NCBI RefSeq assembly: GCF_900119315.1
Contig: NZ_LT827010.1
Location: 7,186,001-7,250,000 of the forward strand
Direction: 5' to 3'
Origin: Actinoplanes sp. SE50/110
GTDB taxonomy: Bacteria > Actinomycetota > Actinomycetes > Mycobacteriales > Micromonosporaceae
DNA length: 64,000 bases
Part shown: in pieces, positions 8,838 through 17,129 of the stretch
Layout: every line of letters starts with the position of its first letter
How positions within the stretch are numbered: position 1 is the stretch's first letter
Notes under the pieces: generated by a model
What the model saw: only the letters and a program-made list of their open reading frames with translations
The model's database searches: none
Told to the model about the DNA's origin: nothing
Translations under genes and position numbers: made by a program

Positions 8838-10997
8838 ATGGCGCAGAAGACATCGGAGAAGGGGCTCGCCGGCGCCGCCGCGCCGGTGGTGACCGAGCCC
8901 GGCAGAGTTCGTAACGTGGTGCTGGTGGGTCACTCCGGCGCCGGGAAGACGACGCTGGTGGAGGCGCTGCTGGCGGCCACCGGCACGATCCCGCGCGCGG
9001 GGACCGTCGCGGACGGCACCACGGTCACCGATCACGATCCGGCGGCGGTCCGGCAGCAACGCTCGGTGGCGCTGTCCTGCGCGCCACTCGTCCATCAGGA
9101 CGTCAAGGTCAACCTCCTGGACACCCCGGGGTACGCGGATTTCGTCGGCGAGTTGCGCGCCGGCCTGCGCGCGGCGGACGCGGCACTGTTCGTGGTCTCC
9201 GCGGTCGACGGGGTGGACGAGTCGACGGTCGCGCTCTGGGAGGAGTGCGCCGCGGTCGGCATGCCGCGGGCCGTCGCGATCACCCGCCTGGACCATCCGC
9301 GCGCCGACTACGAGCAGGCGCTGCAGGACTGCCAGGAGGCGTTCGGCGAGAACGTGATGCCGATCTACCAGCCGATGCTGGGCGACGACGGCCGGTCGGT
9401 GGCCGGCCTGATCGGCCTGGTGTCGCTGCGGGTGCTGGACTACTCGGCCGGTTACCCGCCGCGGGTCGGCGAGGCCGAGCAGGCCCACCTCAACCCGATC
9501 GCCGACGACCGCAACCAGCTCATCGAGGGGATCATCGCGGAGAGCGAGGACGAGACCCTGATGGACCGGTACATCGCCGGTGAGCTGATCTCCACCGACG
9601 CGCTGATCCCGGACCTGGAGAAGGCGGTCGCCCGGGGCAACTTCTATCCGGTCGTGCCGGTCTGCGCGGCCACCGGGGTGGGCCTGGACGCGCTGCTCGA
9701 CGGCCTGGTCAGCGCCGCCCCGTCACCGCTGGAGCACGACCTGCCGGTGGTCACCGGGGTGGACGGCGCGCCCCGCCCGCCGCTGGTCTGCGACCCGGAC
9801 GGCCCGCTGGTGGCCGAGGTGGTGCGCACCACGATCGACCGGCACGTCGGCCGGGTGTCCCTGGTCCGGGTCTTCTCCGGCACCCTGCGACCGGACCAGA
9901 CGCTGCACGTGTCCGGGCACGGCATGGCCGAGCGCGGCCACCCCGACCACGACGCCGACGAACGGGTGGCGCACGTCTACACCCCGCTCGGCGCCACGCT
10001 GCGCGAGGTGGGTCGGTGCGTGGCCGGGGACATCTGCGCGATCACCAAGTCCGGGTCGGCGGAGACCGGGGACACGCTCTCCGGTAGGGACGACCCGATC
10101 CTGATGTCGCCCTGGTCGATGCCGGAGCCGCTGCTGCCGATCGCGGTCGTCGCCAAGACCCGCTCGGACGAGGACGCCCTCGCCAAGAACCTCGCCCGCC
10201 TGGTCGCCGGCGACCCGACGCTGCGCCTGGAGCGCAATCCGGACACCCACCAGCTGGTGCTCTGGACGATGGGCGAGTCGCACGCCGACGTGGTGCTCGA
10301 TCGGCTCCGGGCGGGCGGCGTCGAGCTGGACACCGAGCCGGTGAAGGTGTCGCTGCGGGAGACCTTCGGCGCCGCGTCCAAGGGACACGGGCGGCACGTC
10401 AAGCAGTCCGGCGGCCACGGGCAGTACGCGATCTGCGACATCGAGATCGAACCGCTGCCGCGCGGCTCCGGTTTCCAGTTCGTCGACCGGGTGGTCGGCG
10501 GCGCGGTGCCGCACAACTACATCCCGTCGGTGGAGAAGGGCGTCCGCGCCCAGCTGGAGAAGGGCATCATCGCCGGTTACCCGGTCGTCGACCTGAAGGT
10601 GACCCTGGTCGACGGCAAGGCGCACAGCGTGGACTCCTCGGACGCCGCCTTCCAGACCGCCGGGGCGCTGGCCCTGCGCGAGGCGGCCGCGGCCGGGCAG
10701 GTGACCCTGCTGGAGCCGGTGGACGAGGTGGTGGTCCGGGTGCCGGACACCTACGTCGGCGCGGTGATGAGTGACCTGTCCGGCCGACGCGGCCGCCCGC
10801 TGGGCACCGACACCGCCGAGGACGGCGGGCACAGCCTGGTCCGGGCCGAGGTGCCGGCACTGGAGCTGGTCCGGTACGCGGTGGAGTTGCGTGCCCTCTC
10901 CTCGGGAGCCGGCACGTTCTCCCGGTCGTACGTCCGGCACGAGCCGATGCCGGCCCACCTCGTCGAGGCGGTGAAGAAGGAGCACGCCGTCAGATAG
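8838..10997 (+). CDS. Elongation factor G-like protein (EF-G2 type)
   Basis: A 719-residue translational GTPase with EF-G domain order. The P-loop is GHSGAGKTTL and G3 is DTPGYADF. The G4 element reads TRLD rather than the NKxD of true EF-G. Domain IV has SKGHGRHVKQSGGHGQYA, and domain V is close to the C-terminus. Such EF-G2 paralogues (FusA2-like) sit beside canonical fusA in many actinobacteria. They bind ribosomes or GTP, but their physiological role is not settled. A canonical fusA would normally be in the str operon elsewhere. The start ATG 8838 has GGGAGCG upstream. The gene diverges from pgsA and its 3' end overlaps the convergent monooxygenase by 8 bp. Confidence 0.9.
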   Translation: MAQKTSEKGLAGAAAPVVTEPGRVRNVVLVGHSGAGKTTLVEALLAATGTIPRAGTVADGTTVTDHDPAAVRQQRSVALSCAPLVHQDVKVNLLDTPGYADFVGELRAGLRAADAALFVVSAVDGVDESTVALWEECAAVGMPRAVAITRLDHPRADYEQALQDCQEAFGENVMPIYQPMLGDDGRSVAGLIGLVSLRVLDYSAGYPPRVGEAEQAHLNPIADDRNQLIEGIIAESEDETLMDRYIAGELISTDALIPDLEKAVARGNFYPVVPVCAATGVGLDALLDGLVSAAPSPLEHDLPVVTGVDGAPRPPLVCDPDGPLVAEVVRTTIDRHVGRVSLVRVFSGTLRPDQTLHVSGHGMAERGHPDHDADERVAHVYTPLGATLREVGRCVAGDICAITKSGSAETGDTLSGRDDPILMSPWSMPEPLLPIAVVAKTRSDEDALAKNLARLVAGDPTLRLERNPDTHQLVLWTMGESHADVVLDRLRAGGVELDTEPVKVSLRETFGAASKGHGRHVKQSGGHGQYAICDIEIEPLPRGSGFQFVDRVVGGAVPHNYIPSVEKGVRAQLEKGIIAGYPVVDLKVTLVDGKAHSVDSSDAAFQTAGALALREAAAAGQVTLLEPVDEVVVRVPDTYVGAVMSDLSGRRGRPLGTDTAEDGGHSLVRAEVPALELVRYAVELRALSSGAGTFSRSYVRHEPMPAHLVEAVKKEHAVR

Positions 10998-12159
10998 TGA
11001 TCGCGTTGGCCGCCTCGTGCATCGGGGCCAGCACCTTGTTGATCACCTTCTCCTTCTGCGGGTGGTATTTCAGGGTGCGCATCCCGTAGTGCCGGAAGGC
11101 GATGGTGAGGCGGCCACCGGGGACCATGTCCTTGACCATCTTGCGGCCGAAGGCCAGATTCTTCTCCACGTAGGTGCGCATCTCCCGCTCGTACGCCGCG
11201 AGGCCCTCCGGCTCGCCCAGGTGCCGGCCCAGCACGTACGCCCCGACCAGGGCGAGCGAGGTGCCCTGGCCGGAGGCCGGGGACGGGCAGTGCGCGGCGT
11301 CACCGAGCAGCACCACCCGGCCGGACGACCAGGACGGGAGCTCGACCTGACTCATCGAGTCGAAGTAGAAGTCGGGCGCGGTCTCCATGGCGGCCAGGAA
11401 CTCGTCGGAGCGCCAACCCTGCCCGGCGAACGCCTCGCGGACCATCGCCTTCTGCGCGGCCGGGTCACGGTGGTCGTAGCGCCGCTCGGGGGAGGCGAAG
11501 ACCATACCGACGCGGGCCGGCTGGCCGGGCTCCATCGCGTAGGCGAAGATCAGCCGACCAGGTCGCGAGTAGAACACCTCCTCGCGGGTGACGCCCAGGT
11601 CGTTGGGGACCGAGAAGATCGAGATGTAGGCGCCCAGGAAGGTCAGCGGGGTCTCGCCCAGCACCAGCCGGCGGGTGGCCGAGTGCAGCCCGTCGGCGCC
11701 CACCACGTAGTCGAACCGGCGGGGCGCGCCGTGCTCGAAGGTGACGTCGACCCCGTCCGGCCCGTCGGCGAGGGAGGCGATCGCATCACCGAACACGTAC
11801 TCCACCCGATCCTCGGTGGCCTCGTAGAGGATCTTGCTGAGGTCCCACCGCATGATCTCCAGGTCGTCGCCGCGGCGGCCCATCAGCAGGTCGGCCGGGA
11901 GCTTGGCGATCGGGCTGCCGTCCGGCTTGACGTAGGTGATCTGCTGCATGCCGGTGTCGGCCGCCTTGGCCGCGTCGAGCAGGCCCATCTTGCGCAGCAC
12001 GGCGGTGGCCGAGCCCCGCACGTCGACCTTGTAGCCGCCCTCGCGGACGGTGGACGCGCGCTCGACGACAGTGACCTCGAAGCCCCGCTGGAACAGCCAG
12101 AAGGCCAGAGCCGGACCACCGATGCCGGCGCCGGAGATCAGTACCCGTGAGTTCGTCAT
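10990..12159 (-). CDS. FAD-dependent aromatic-type monooxygenase
   Basis: Group A flavoprotein hydroxylase of 389 aa. It shows the FAD-binding GAGIGGPALAFWLF Rossmann motif at the N-terminus, the DG motif in YVVGADGLHSATRR, and the GDAAHCPSPASGQG motif that binds the FAD pyrophosphate. It resembles TetX/PgaE-like enzymes that hydroxylate polyketides, antibiotics or phenols. The substrate is not readable. ATG 12159 (MTNSRVLISG) is taken over an upstream GTG. The gene diverges from a tetR gene across a palindromic site, the classic layout for a repressor-controlled detoxification or tailoring enzyme. Confidence 0.88.
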   Translation of the reverse strand: MTNSRVLISGAGIGGPALAFWLFQRGFEVTVVERASTVREGGYKVDVRGSATAVLRKMGLLDAAKAADTGMQQITYVKPDGSPIAKLPADLLMGRRGDDLEIMRWDLSKILYEATEDRVEYVFGDAIASLADGPDGVDVTFEHGAPRRFDYVVGADGLHSATRRLVLGETPLTFLGAYISIFSVPNDLGVTREEVFYSRPGRLIFAYAMEPGQPARVGMVFASPERRYDHRDPAAQKAMVREAFAGQGWRSDEFLAAMETAPDFYFDSMSQVELPSWSSGRVVLLGDAAHCPSPASGQGTSLALVGAYVLGRHLGEPEGLAAYEREMRTYVEKNLAFGRKMVKDMVPGGRLTIAFRHYGMRTLKYHPQKEKVINKVLAPMHEAANAITI

Positions 12160-12181
12160 GCCACTTACCATACAAGTGTCT

Positions 12182-12195
12182 TATACGAATGTATA
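12182..12195. promoter_or_regulatory. Palindromic operator between tetR and monooxygenase
   Basis: TATAC-GAAT-GTATA is a perfect inverted repeat with 5-bp arms in the 55-bp divergent spacer. A partly symmetric flank (ATACAAG to the left) extends it. TetR-family repressors normally bind such sites to repress both the divergent gene and themselves. Binding by the adjacent TetR is an inference from position and symmetry. Confidence 0.65.
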
Positions 12196-12214
12196 GAGGT
12201 TAGGATCTGAAAAC

Positions 12215-12784
12215 ATGGGCCATCGTGAAGAGCTGCTGAAGGGCGCCAAGAAGGCGCTGCTGGAGAAGGGCTATGCCCGCACCACGGCCCGGGACATCGT
12301 GGCGTTGTCGCGCACCAACCTGGCCTCGATCGGCTATCACTACGGCTCGACCGAGGCGCTGATGACCGCGGCGATGCTCAGCGCCATGGAGGACTGGGGC
12401 AACGCGCTCGGCCGGGCGCTGGCCGCCCCCGACCCGACCGCCGACCCGCTGCTCGACTTCTGGCGCCGGGTGATCGGGTCGATCCAGACCGACCGGCCGC
12501 TCTGGCTGGCCAGCATCGAGGTGGCCCTGCAGGCCGAGCACAACCCGCAGCTCAAGGAGCAGCTCGCGGGCGGGCTCACGGCCGGCCGCACCGGGATGGC
12601 GGCGATGCTCACCGGCATCGCCGAGGATCAGCTGGACGAGGCGACCGTGCGCTCGCTCGGCGCGGTGCAGATGGCGCTGATGTCCGGCGTGGTCACCCAG
12701 TGGCTGACCGACCCGGCCAGCGCTCCGTCGGCCGAGGAGGTGGTGGCCGGCGTCAGGATGCTGGCCACGCTCGCGCCAGCATGA
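12215..12784 (+). CDS. TetR-family transcriptional regulator
   Basis: 189 aa with the TetR N-terminal helix-turn-helix: ALLEKGYARTTARDIVALS leading into ASIGYHYGSTEALM, the usual Y-H-Y/F end of the DNA-binding domain. The C-terminal ligand domain is helical and includes PLWLASIEVALQAEHNPQL. It is transcribed away from the FAD monooxygenase with the operator at 12182 between them, so it most likely represses that gene and itself until a substrate-like ligand binds. Its 3' end overlaps the convergent HIT gene by 32 bp. Confidence 0.9.
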   Translation: MGHREELLKGAKKALLEKGYARTTARDIVALSRTNLASIGYHYGSTEALMTAAMLSAMEDWGNALGRALAAPDPTADPLLDFWRRVIGSIQTDRPLWLASIEVALQAEHNPQLKEQLAGGLTAGRTGMAAMLTGIAEDQLDEATVRSLGAVQMALMSGVVTQWLTDPASAPSAEEVVAGVRMLATLAPA

Positions 12785-13271
12785 CCCGGGTGTCGGTGAG
12801 CACCTGCGGCAGCACCTTCGTCCGCCCGATCACCGGCATGAAGTTCGCGTCGCCACCCCACCGCGGCACCACGTGCTGGTGCAGGTGCGCGGCGATCCCG
12901 GCACCGGCCACCGCGCCCTGGTTCATCCCCAGGTTGAAGCCGTGCGGCCGGCTCACCGCGCGGATCACCCGCATCGCCGTCCGGGTGTACGCCGCGACCT
13001 CGGCCGTCTCCTCCTCGGTCAGGTCGGTGTAGTCGGCGACGTGCCGATAGGGGCAGATCATCAGGTGGCCCGGATTGTACGGATACAGGTTGAGCACCGC
13101 GAAGACCAGCTCGCCGCGCGCGACCACCAGGCTGTCCCCCTCCGGCAGGCCGGGTGCGACGCAGAACGGGCAGCCCGCGGGCGCGTTCTCCCCGGTGATG
13201 TAGGCCATCCGGTGTGGCGTCCAGAGTCGCTCCAGGCCGTCCGGCTCGCCGGTCACATCCATCACCACCAC
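12753..13271 (-). CDS. HIT-family nucleotide hydrolase/phosphorylase
   Basis: 172 aa with the histidine triad HLHQHVVPRW near residue 125, CPFC early in the chain (possible zinc ligand) and VLNLYPYNPGHLMI. In mycobacteria the HIT protein between thrS and pgsA is a diadenosine-tetraphosphate phosphorylase. The same neighbourhood here (thrS upstream, pgsA further down) suggests the same activity. The start lies in a GTG-GTG-GTG-ATG run at 13271-13260; any of these codons could initiate. Confidence 0.88.
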   Translation of the reverse strand: MVVMDVTGEPDGLERLWTPHRMAYITGENAPAGCPFCVAPGLPEGDSLVVARGELVFAVLNLYPYNPGHLMICPYRHVADYTDLTEEETAEVAAYTRTAMRVIRAVSRPHGFNLGMNQGAVAGAGIAAHLHQHVVPRWGGDANFMPVIGRTKVLPQVLTDTRVMLARAWPAS

Positions 13272-13324
13272 CGCATCCTATGCCGCGGCCGGTGCGAGCT
13301 CCTCGTGCCGGTGGAACCGGTCGC

Positions 13325-13350
13325 CGCCGCGCCGCCCGGGCGGCGCGGCG
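13325..13350 (-). terminator. GC-only palindrome after thrS
   Basis: A 26-bp perfect palindrome (13-bp arms CGCCGCGCCGCCC and complement) with no T-tract lies between the thrS stop and the HIT start. It continues into a CGGCG run to 13360. Most likely a hairpin attenuating readthrough from thrS, since actinobacterial terminators often lack U-tracts. Confidence 0.5.
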
Positions 13351-13401
13351 CGGCGCGGCGACGTGACCCTCCCCGTCGTCCGGTGCCGGCCCGGCCGGAG
13401 A

Positions 13402-15375
13402 TCAGGCGGCCGAGGGCCCGGTATTGATCCGGGAGCGAACGATCTCCACCACGTGCGCCACGGCCTCGTCGAGCGTCACGCCGTTGCGCTGCGAGCCGTC
13501 CCGGTAGCGGAACGACACGGTGCCGCCGTTCACATCGTCGTCGCCGGCGATCGCCATGAACGGGATCTTCTGCTGCTGGGCGGTGCGGATCTTCTTCTGC
13601 ATCCGGTCCGACGAGTAGTCGACCTCGGCCCGGATGCCCTCCCGGCGCAGGCGCTCCACGAACGACGACAGGTAGTCGGCGTGGTCGTCGCGGATCGGGA
13701 TGCCGACCACCTGCACCGGCGCCAGCCAGGCCGGGAACGCACCCGCGTAGTGCTCGGTGAGCACGCCGAAGAACCGCTCGATCGAGCCGAACTTCGCCGA
13801 GTGGATCATCACCGGCTCCTGACGCGAGCCGTCCGCCGCCTGGTACTCCAGGCCGAACCGGGCCGGCATGTTGAAGTCGTACTGAATGGTCGACATCTGC
13901 CAGGTCCGCCCGATCGCGTCCTTGGCCTGCACGCTGATCTTCGGACCGTAGAAGGCCGCCCCACCCGGGTCGAGCACCAGGTCCAGCCCGGACTCCCTGG
14001 CCACCTGCTCCAGGACGCCGGTGGCGTTCTCCCACTGCTCGTCGGTGCCGATGAACTTGTCGCTGCCCGGGTCCCGGGTGGACAGCTCCAGGTAGTAGTC
14101 GTCCAGGCCGAAGTCGTCGAGCAGCGAGCGGACGAAGTTCAGCAGGTGCTTGATCTCGCCGGGCGCCTGCTCGGCGGTCACGTAGGAGTGCGAGTCGTCC
14201 TGGGTCAGGCCACGCACCCGGGTCAGGCCGTGCACCACGCCGGACTTCTCGTAGCGATACACGGTGCCGAACTCGAACAGCCGCATCGGCAGCTCACGAT
14301 ACGACCGCCCGCGCGACCTGAAGATCAGGTTGTGCATCGGGCAGTTCATCGCCTTGAGGTAGTAGTCCGCCCCCTCCAACTGCATCGGGGGGAACATCGT
14401 GTCCTTGTAGTAGGGCAGATGCCCCGAGGTCACGAAGACGTTCTCCTTGGTGATGTGCGGGGTCCCCACATACTGGAAGCCCTCCTCGATGTGCCGGGCC
14501 CGGACGTAGTCCTCCATCTCCCGCTTGATCACCCCACCCTTCGGGTGGAAGACCACCAGACCCGACCCGATCTCATCCGGGAAGGAGAACAGGTCCAGCT
14601 CCGTGCCGAGCTTGCGGTGATCCCGGCGCTCGGCTTCGGCAAGACGGTGGAGGTACGCCTTCAGCTCATCGCGGGACGGCCACGCCGTACCGTAGATGCG
14701 CTGCAGCTGCGGGTTCTTCTCCGAGCCGCGCCAGTAGGCGGCGGCCGAGCGCATCAGCTTGAACGCCGGGATCAACCGGGTCGACGGCAGGTGCGGCCCC
14801 CGGCACAGGTCACCCCACACCCGCTTGCCGTCCCGGTCGAGGTTGTCGTAATGGGTCAACTCACCCGCCCCGACCGCCGCGGCCTCCGGGTCCACCTCAC
14901 CCTTGATGTCGACCAGCTCCAGCTTGAACGGCTCCGCGGCCAGCTCCGCCTTCGCCTCGTCCAGCGACGCGTACTCCCGCCGGTGGAACGTCTGACCGGC
15001 CTTGACGATCTCCTGCATCCGCTTCTCGAGCTTCGCCAGATCATCGGGCTGGAACGGCTTCTCGACATCGAAGTCGTAGTAGAAACCGTCCCGGATCGGC
15101 GGCCCGATCCCCAGCTTCGCCTCCGGGAACACCTCCTGCACCGCCTGCGCCAGCACATGCGCCGCCGAATGCCGCAACACGTTCAACCCGTCCGGCTCAT
15201 CCATCGCCACCGGCGTCACCTCGGCGTCGGCCTCCGGAATCCAGGCGAGGTCCCGCAACCGGCCGTCAGCCTCGCGGACCACCACGATCGCTTTCGGGCC
15301 GCTGCTCGGCAGGCCGGCCGCGGACACCGCGTCGGCCGCCGAGGTGCCGGCCGGGACGACTAGTGGGTCGGACAC
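13402..15375 (-). CDS. thrS: Threonyl-tRNA synthetase
   Basis: Charges tRNA-Thr. The 657-aa protein has the full domain order. A TGS-like N-terminus comes first, then the editing/SAD domain ([16 protein letters not shown] with HxxxH, later [10 protein letters not shown]). The class II core follows with motif 2 around [15 protein letters not shown] and the zinc-site MNCPMHN, and then motif 3 and the anticodon-binding domain ([17 protein letters not shown]). The start is GTG 15375 ([12 protein letters not shown]). Only 56 bp separate it from the upstream gene and no T-box is visible. Confidence 0.97.
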   Translation of the reverse strand: MSDPLVVPAGTSAADAVSAAGLPSSGPKAIVVVREADGRLRDLAWIPEADAEVTPVAMDEPDGLNVLRHSAAHVLAQAVQEVFPEAKLGIGPPIRDGFYYDFDVEKPFQPDDLAKLEKRMQEIVKAGQTFHRREYASLDEAKAELAAEPFKLELVDIKGEVDPEAAAVGAGELTHYDNLDRDGKRVWGDLCRGPHLPSTRLIPAFKLMRSAAAYWRGSEKNPQLQRIYGTAWPSRDELKAYLHRLAEAERRDHRKLGTELDLFSFPDEIGSGLVVFHPKGGVIKREMEDYVRARHIEEGFQYVGTPHITKENVFVTSGHLPYYKDTMFPPMQLEGADYYLKAMNCPMHNLIFRSRGRSYRELPMRLFEFGTVYRYEKSGVVHGLTRVRGLTQDDSHSYVTAEQAPGEIKHLLNFVRSLLDDFGLDDYYLELSTRDPGSDKFIGTDEQWENATGVLEQVARESGLDLVLDPGGAAFYGPKISVQAKDAIGRTWQMSTIQYDFNMPARFGLEYQAADGSRQEPVMIHSAKFGSIERFFGVLTEHYAGAFPAWLAPVQVVGIPIRDDHADYLSSFVERLRREGIRAEVDYSSDRMQKKIRTAQQQKIPFMAIAGDDDVNGGTVSFRYRDGSQRNGVTLDEAVAHVVEIVRSRINTGPSAA

Positions 15376-15431
15376 GGTGAGCTCCTAGTCAGCAGGGAGA
15401 GAACGTCGCCCTGATGCTATCGGCCTGCGGA

Positions 15432-16343
15432 TCAGCGTCCGTCCGCGGCGGCCAGCCAGCCCGGCAGCGGCTCCCGCCGCGCCAGCCAGTCCCCGGGTAT
15501 CCCGCCGGCCCCGGTGTAAGCCGCGACCACCCCGCCGGCGATCGCCGCGGTCGTGTCCACGTCGCCCCCGGCCACCACGCACGCCGCCACCGCGGCCGGA
15601 TAGTCGTCCAGGTAGCGGTCCGCCACCCAGAGCGCGAACGGCACGGTGTCCTGCGCGGTCGCCTGGGCGCCGCTGCCCAGCCGCTCGGCCGCCTCGGCGA
15701 CGCCGCCGGTGGGCGCCAGCAGCAACCCGTCGCGGACCACGCTCGGCGCGGTGTGCGCGGCGGTGGCCCGCAGCAGCCGGCCCGGGTCGGGCCGGTAGCC
15801 GTCGAGCCGGGCGGCGGCGGCGAACGCGGCGGCCACCGCGACCGCCACCCCGCCGGCGATGCCCTCCGGGTGGGCGTGGGTCACCTCGGCGGCCCGGGCG
15901 CCCTGCGCGGCGGCGTGCGCGAGGGAGTCGGCGTGCCAGGCGCCGAGCGGGGCGGCCCGCATCGCCGCGCCGTTGCCGCACGACCCCTGCCCGTGGAAGG
16001 CGGCCGCGGCGGCGATCGGCCAGGGCAGCCCTTCGCGGATCTGCCGGAGCATCACCACGGCTCCCGGGCCGTACCCCCGATAGGGTTCGCAGTGCTCGCC
16101 GAGCAGGAGGGCGAAGGCGTCCCGGTCGAAGTCGCCCTCCTCGAGGACGGCCACCAGGCAGCAGGCCTGCTCGGTGTCGTCGGTCCAGGCCCAGACGCCC
16201 GCGGGCACCCGGGCGTCGAGCAGGTCGGCGGGCCGGTTGCCGGGCACGAAATACTGCGCGCCGAGGGCGTCGCCGACGCTCAGGCCGGCCAGGCTGTCCA
16301 GGGCCAGCGCGCGGCGCGTATCGGGGAAGAGGGTGAACGTCAT
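15432..16343 (-). CDS. ADP-ribosylglycohydrolase family protein
   Basis: DraG/ARH-type hydrolase of about 303 aa that removes ADP-ribose from proteins or small molecules using two metal ions. Metal-binding motifs are visible: GDALGAQYF at the N-terminus, WTDDTEQ (the xTDDT core), and GGDVDTTAAIAGGVVAAY near the C-terminus, where DxDTxA binds metal. The start at ATG 16343 puts about 10 residues before the conserved RRALALDSLAGLSVGDALG; in-frame ATGs up to 16397 are possible. No ADP-ribosyltransferase is visible nearby, so the substrate is unknown. Confidence 0.88.
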   Translation of the reverse strand: MTFTLFPDTRRALALDSLAGLSVGDALGAQYFVPGNRPADLLDARVPAGVWAWTDDTEQACCLVAVLEEGDFDRDAFALLLGEHCEPYRGYGPGAVVMLRQIREGLPWPIAAAAAFHGQGSCGNGAAMRAAPLGAWHADSLAHAAAQGARAAEVTHAHPEGIAGGVAVAVAAAFAAAARLDGYRPDPGRLLRATAAHTAPSVVRDGLLLAPTGGVAEAAERLGSGAQATAQDTVPFALWVADRYLDDYPAAVAACVVAGGDVDTTAAIAGGVVAAYTGAGGIPGDWLARREPLPGWLAAADGR

Positions 16344-16439
16344 CGGTGGTTCGGATCGTATTCCATCACTGAGGGTCATCAAAGCATCTCGTTCCATGAG
16401 CCTTTAGGTTTCCCCCGCCGGAGACAGTACGGTCTTCGC

Positions 16440-17129
16440 ATGGCCACGGTGTTGCTCGTCGAAGACGATCATGTCGTGCGTGGTGCCATGCTCCGTTCGC
16501 TCGCCGACCGTGGGCACGCCGTGCACGCCGTCGGCACCGCGCTGGAGGCCCTCCGGCGGGTCGCCGCGGAGACCCCCGACCTGGTGGTGCTCGACCTCGG
16601 GCTGCCCGACCTGGACGGGTCGGACGCGCTGCGGATGCTGCGCGGGATCACCGACGTGCCGATCATCATCGCCACCGCGCGCGACGACGAGCAGACCGTG
16701 GTGCGGCTGCTGCGCGCCGGCGCCGACGACTACATGGTGAAACCGTTCACCGGCGCCCACCTGGACGCGCGGATCGGCACGGTGCTGCGCCGGGTCGGCC
16801 GGGCCAGCCGGGCCGCCCAGCCCGCCGTCCACGAGGTGGGAGAATTACGGGTCGACGTGGGCGAGCGCAGCGCCACCCTCGGCGACCAGCCGCTGGCGTT
16901 GACCCGCAAGGAGTTCGACCTGCTGGCCTATCTCGCCGCCCGCCCGGGCCGAGTGGTCTCGCGTCGTGAGCTGTTGGAGGAGGTATGGCGGCAGCCCTCG
17001 GTCGGCGAGGACCAGACCATCGACGTGCATTTGTACTGGCTACGCCGGAAACTGGGCGAGTCCGCGGCGAAGCCCCGTTACCTGCGCACCGTGCGGGGGG
17101 TCGGATTCCGGTTGGTGGCGCCGGACTGA
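16440..17129 (+). CDS. OmpR/PhoB-family response regulator
   Basis: 229 aa with a receiver domain (DDHVVRG acidic pair, phosphoacceptor Asp in LVVLDLGLPDLDG, Lys in DYMVKPF) and a C-terminal winged helix (LALTRKEFDLLAYLAARPG, then TIDVHLYWLRRKLG and the RYLRTVRGVGFRL wing). It is coupled to the histidine kinase that overlaps its stop codon. Codon 136 (16845-16847, in VGELRVDV) is TTA, very rare in such high-GC genes. In streptomycetes TTA codons make a gene dependent on the bldA tRNA. Confidence 0.93.
   Translation: MATVLLVEDDHVVRGAMLRSLADRGHAVHAVGTALEALRRVAAETPDLVVLDLGLPDLDGSDALRMLRGITDVPIIIATARDDEQTVVRLLRAGADDYMVKPFTGAHLDARIGTVLRRVGRASRAAQPAVHEVGELRVDVGERSATLGDQPLALTRKEFDLLAYLAARPGRVVSRRELLEEVWRQPSVGEDQTIDVHLYWLRRKLGESAAKPRYLRTVRGVGFRLVAPD

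Noticed and set aside
15376-15431. T-box riboswitch before thrS
   Set aside because: Only 56 bp separates thrS from the upstream gene and no T-box core sequence or leader hairpins are seen.
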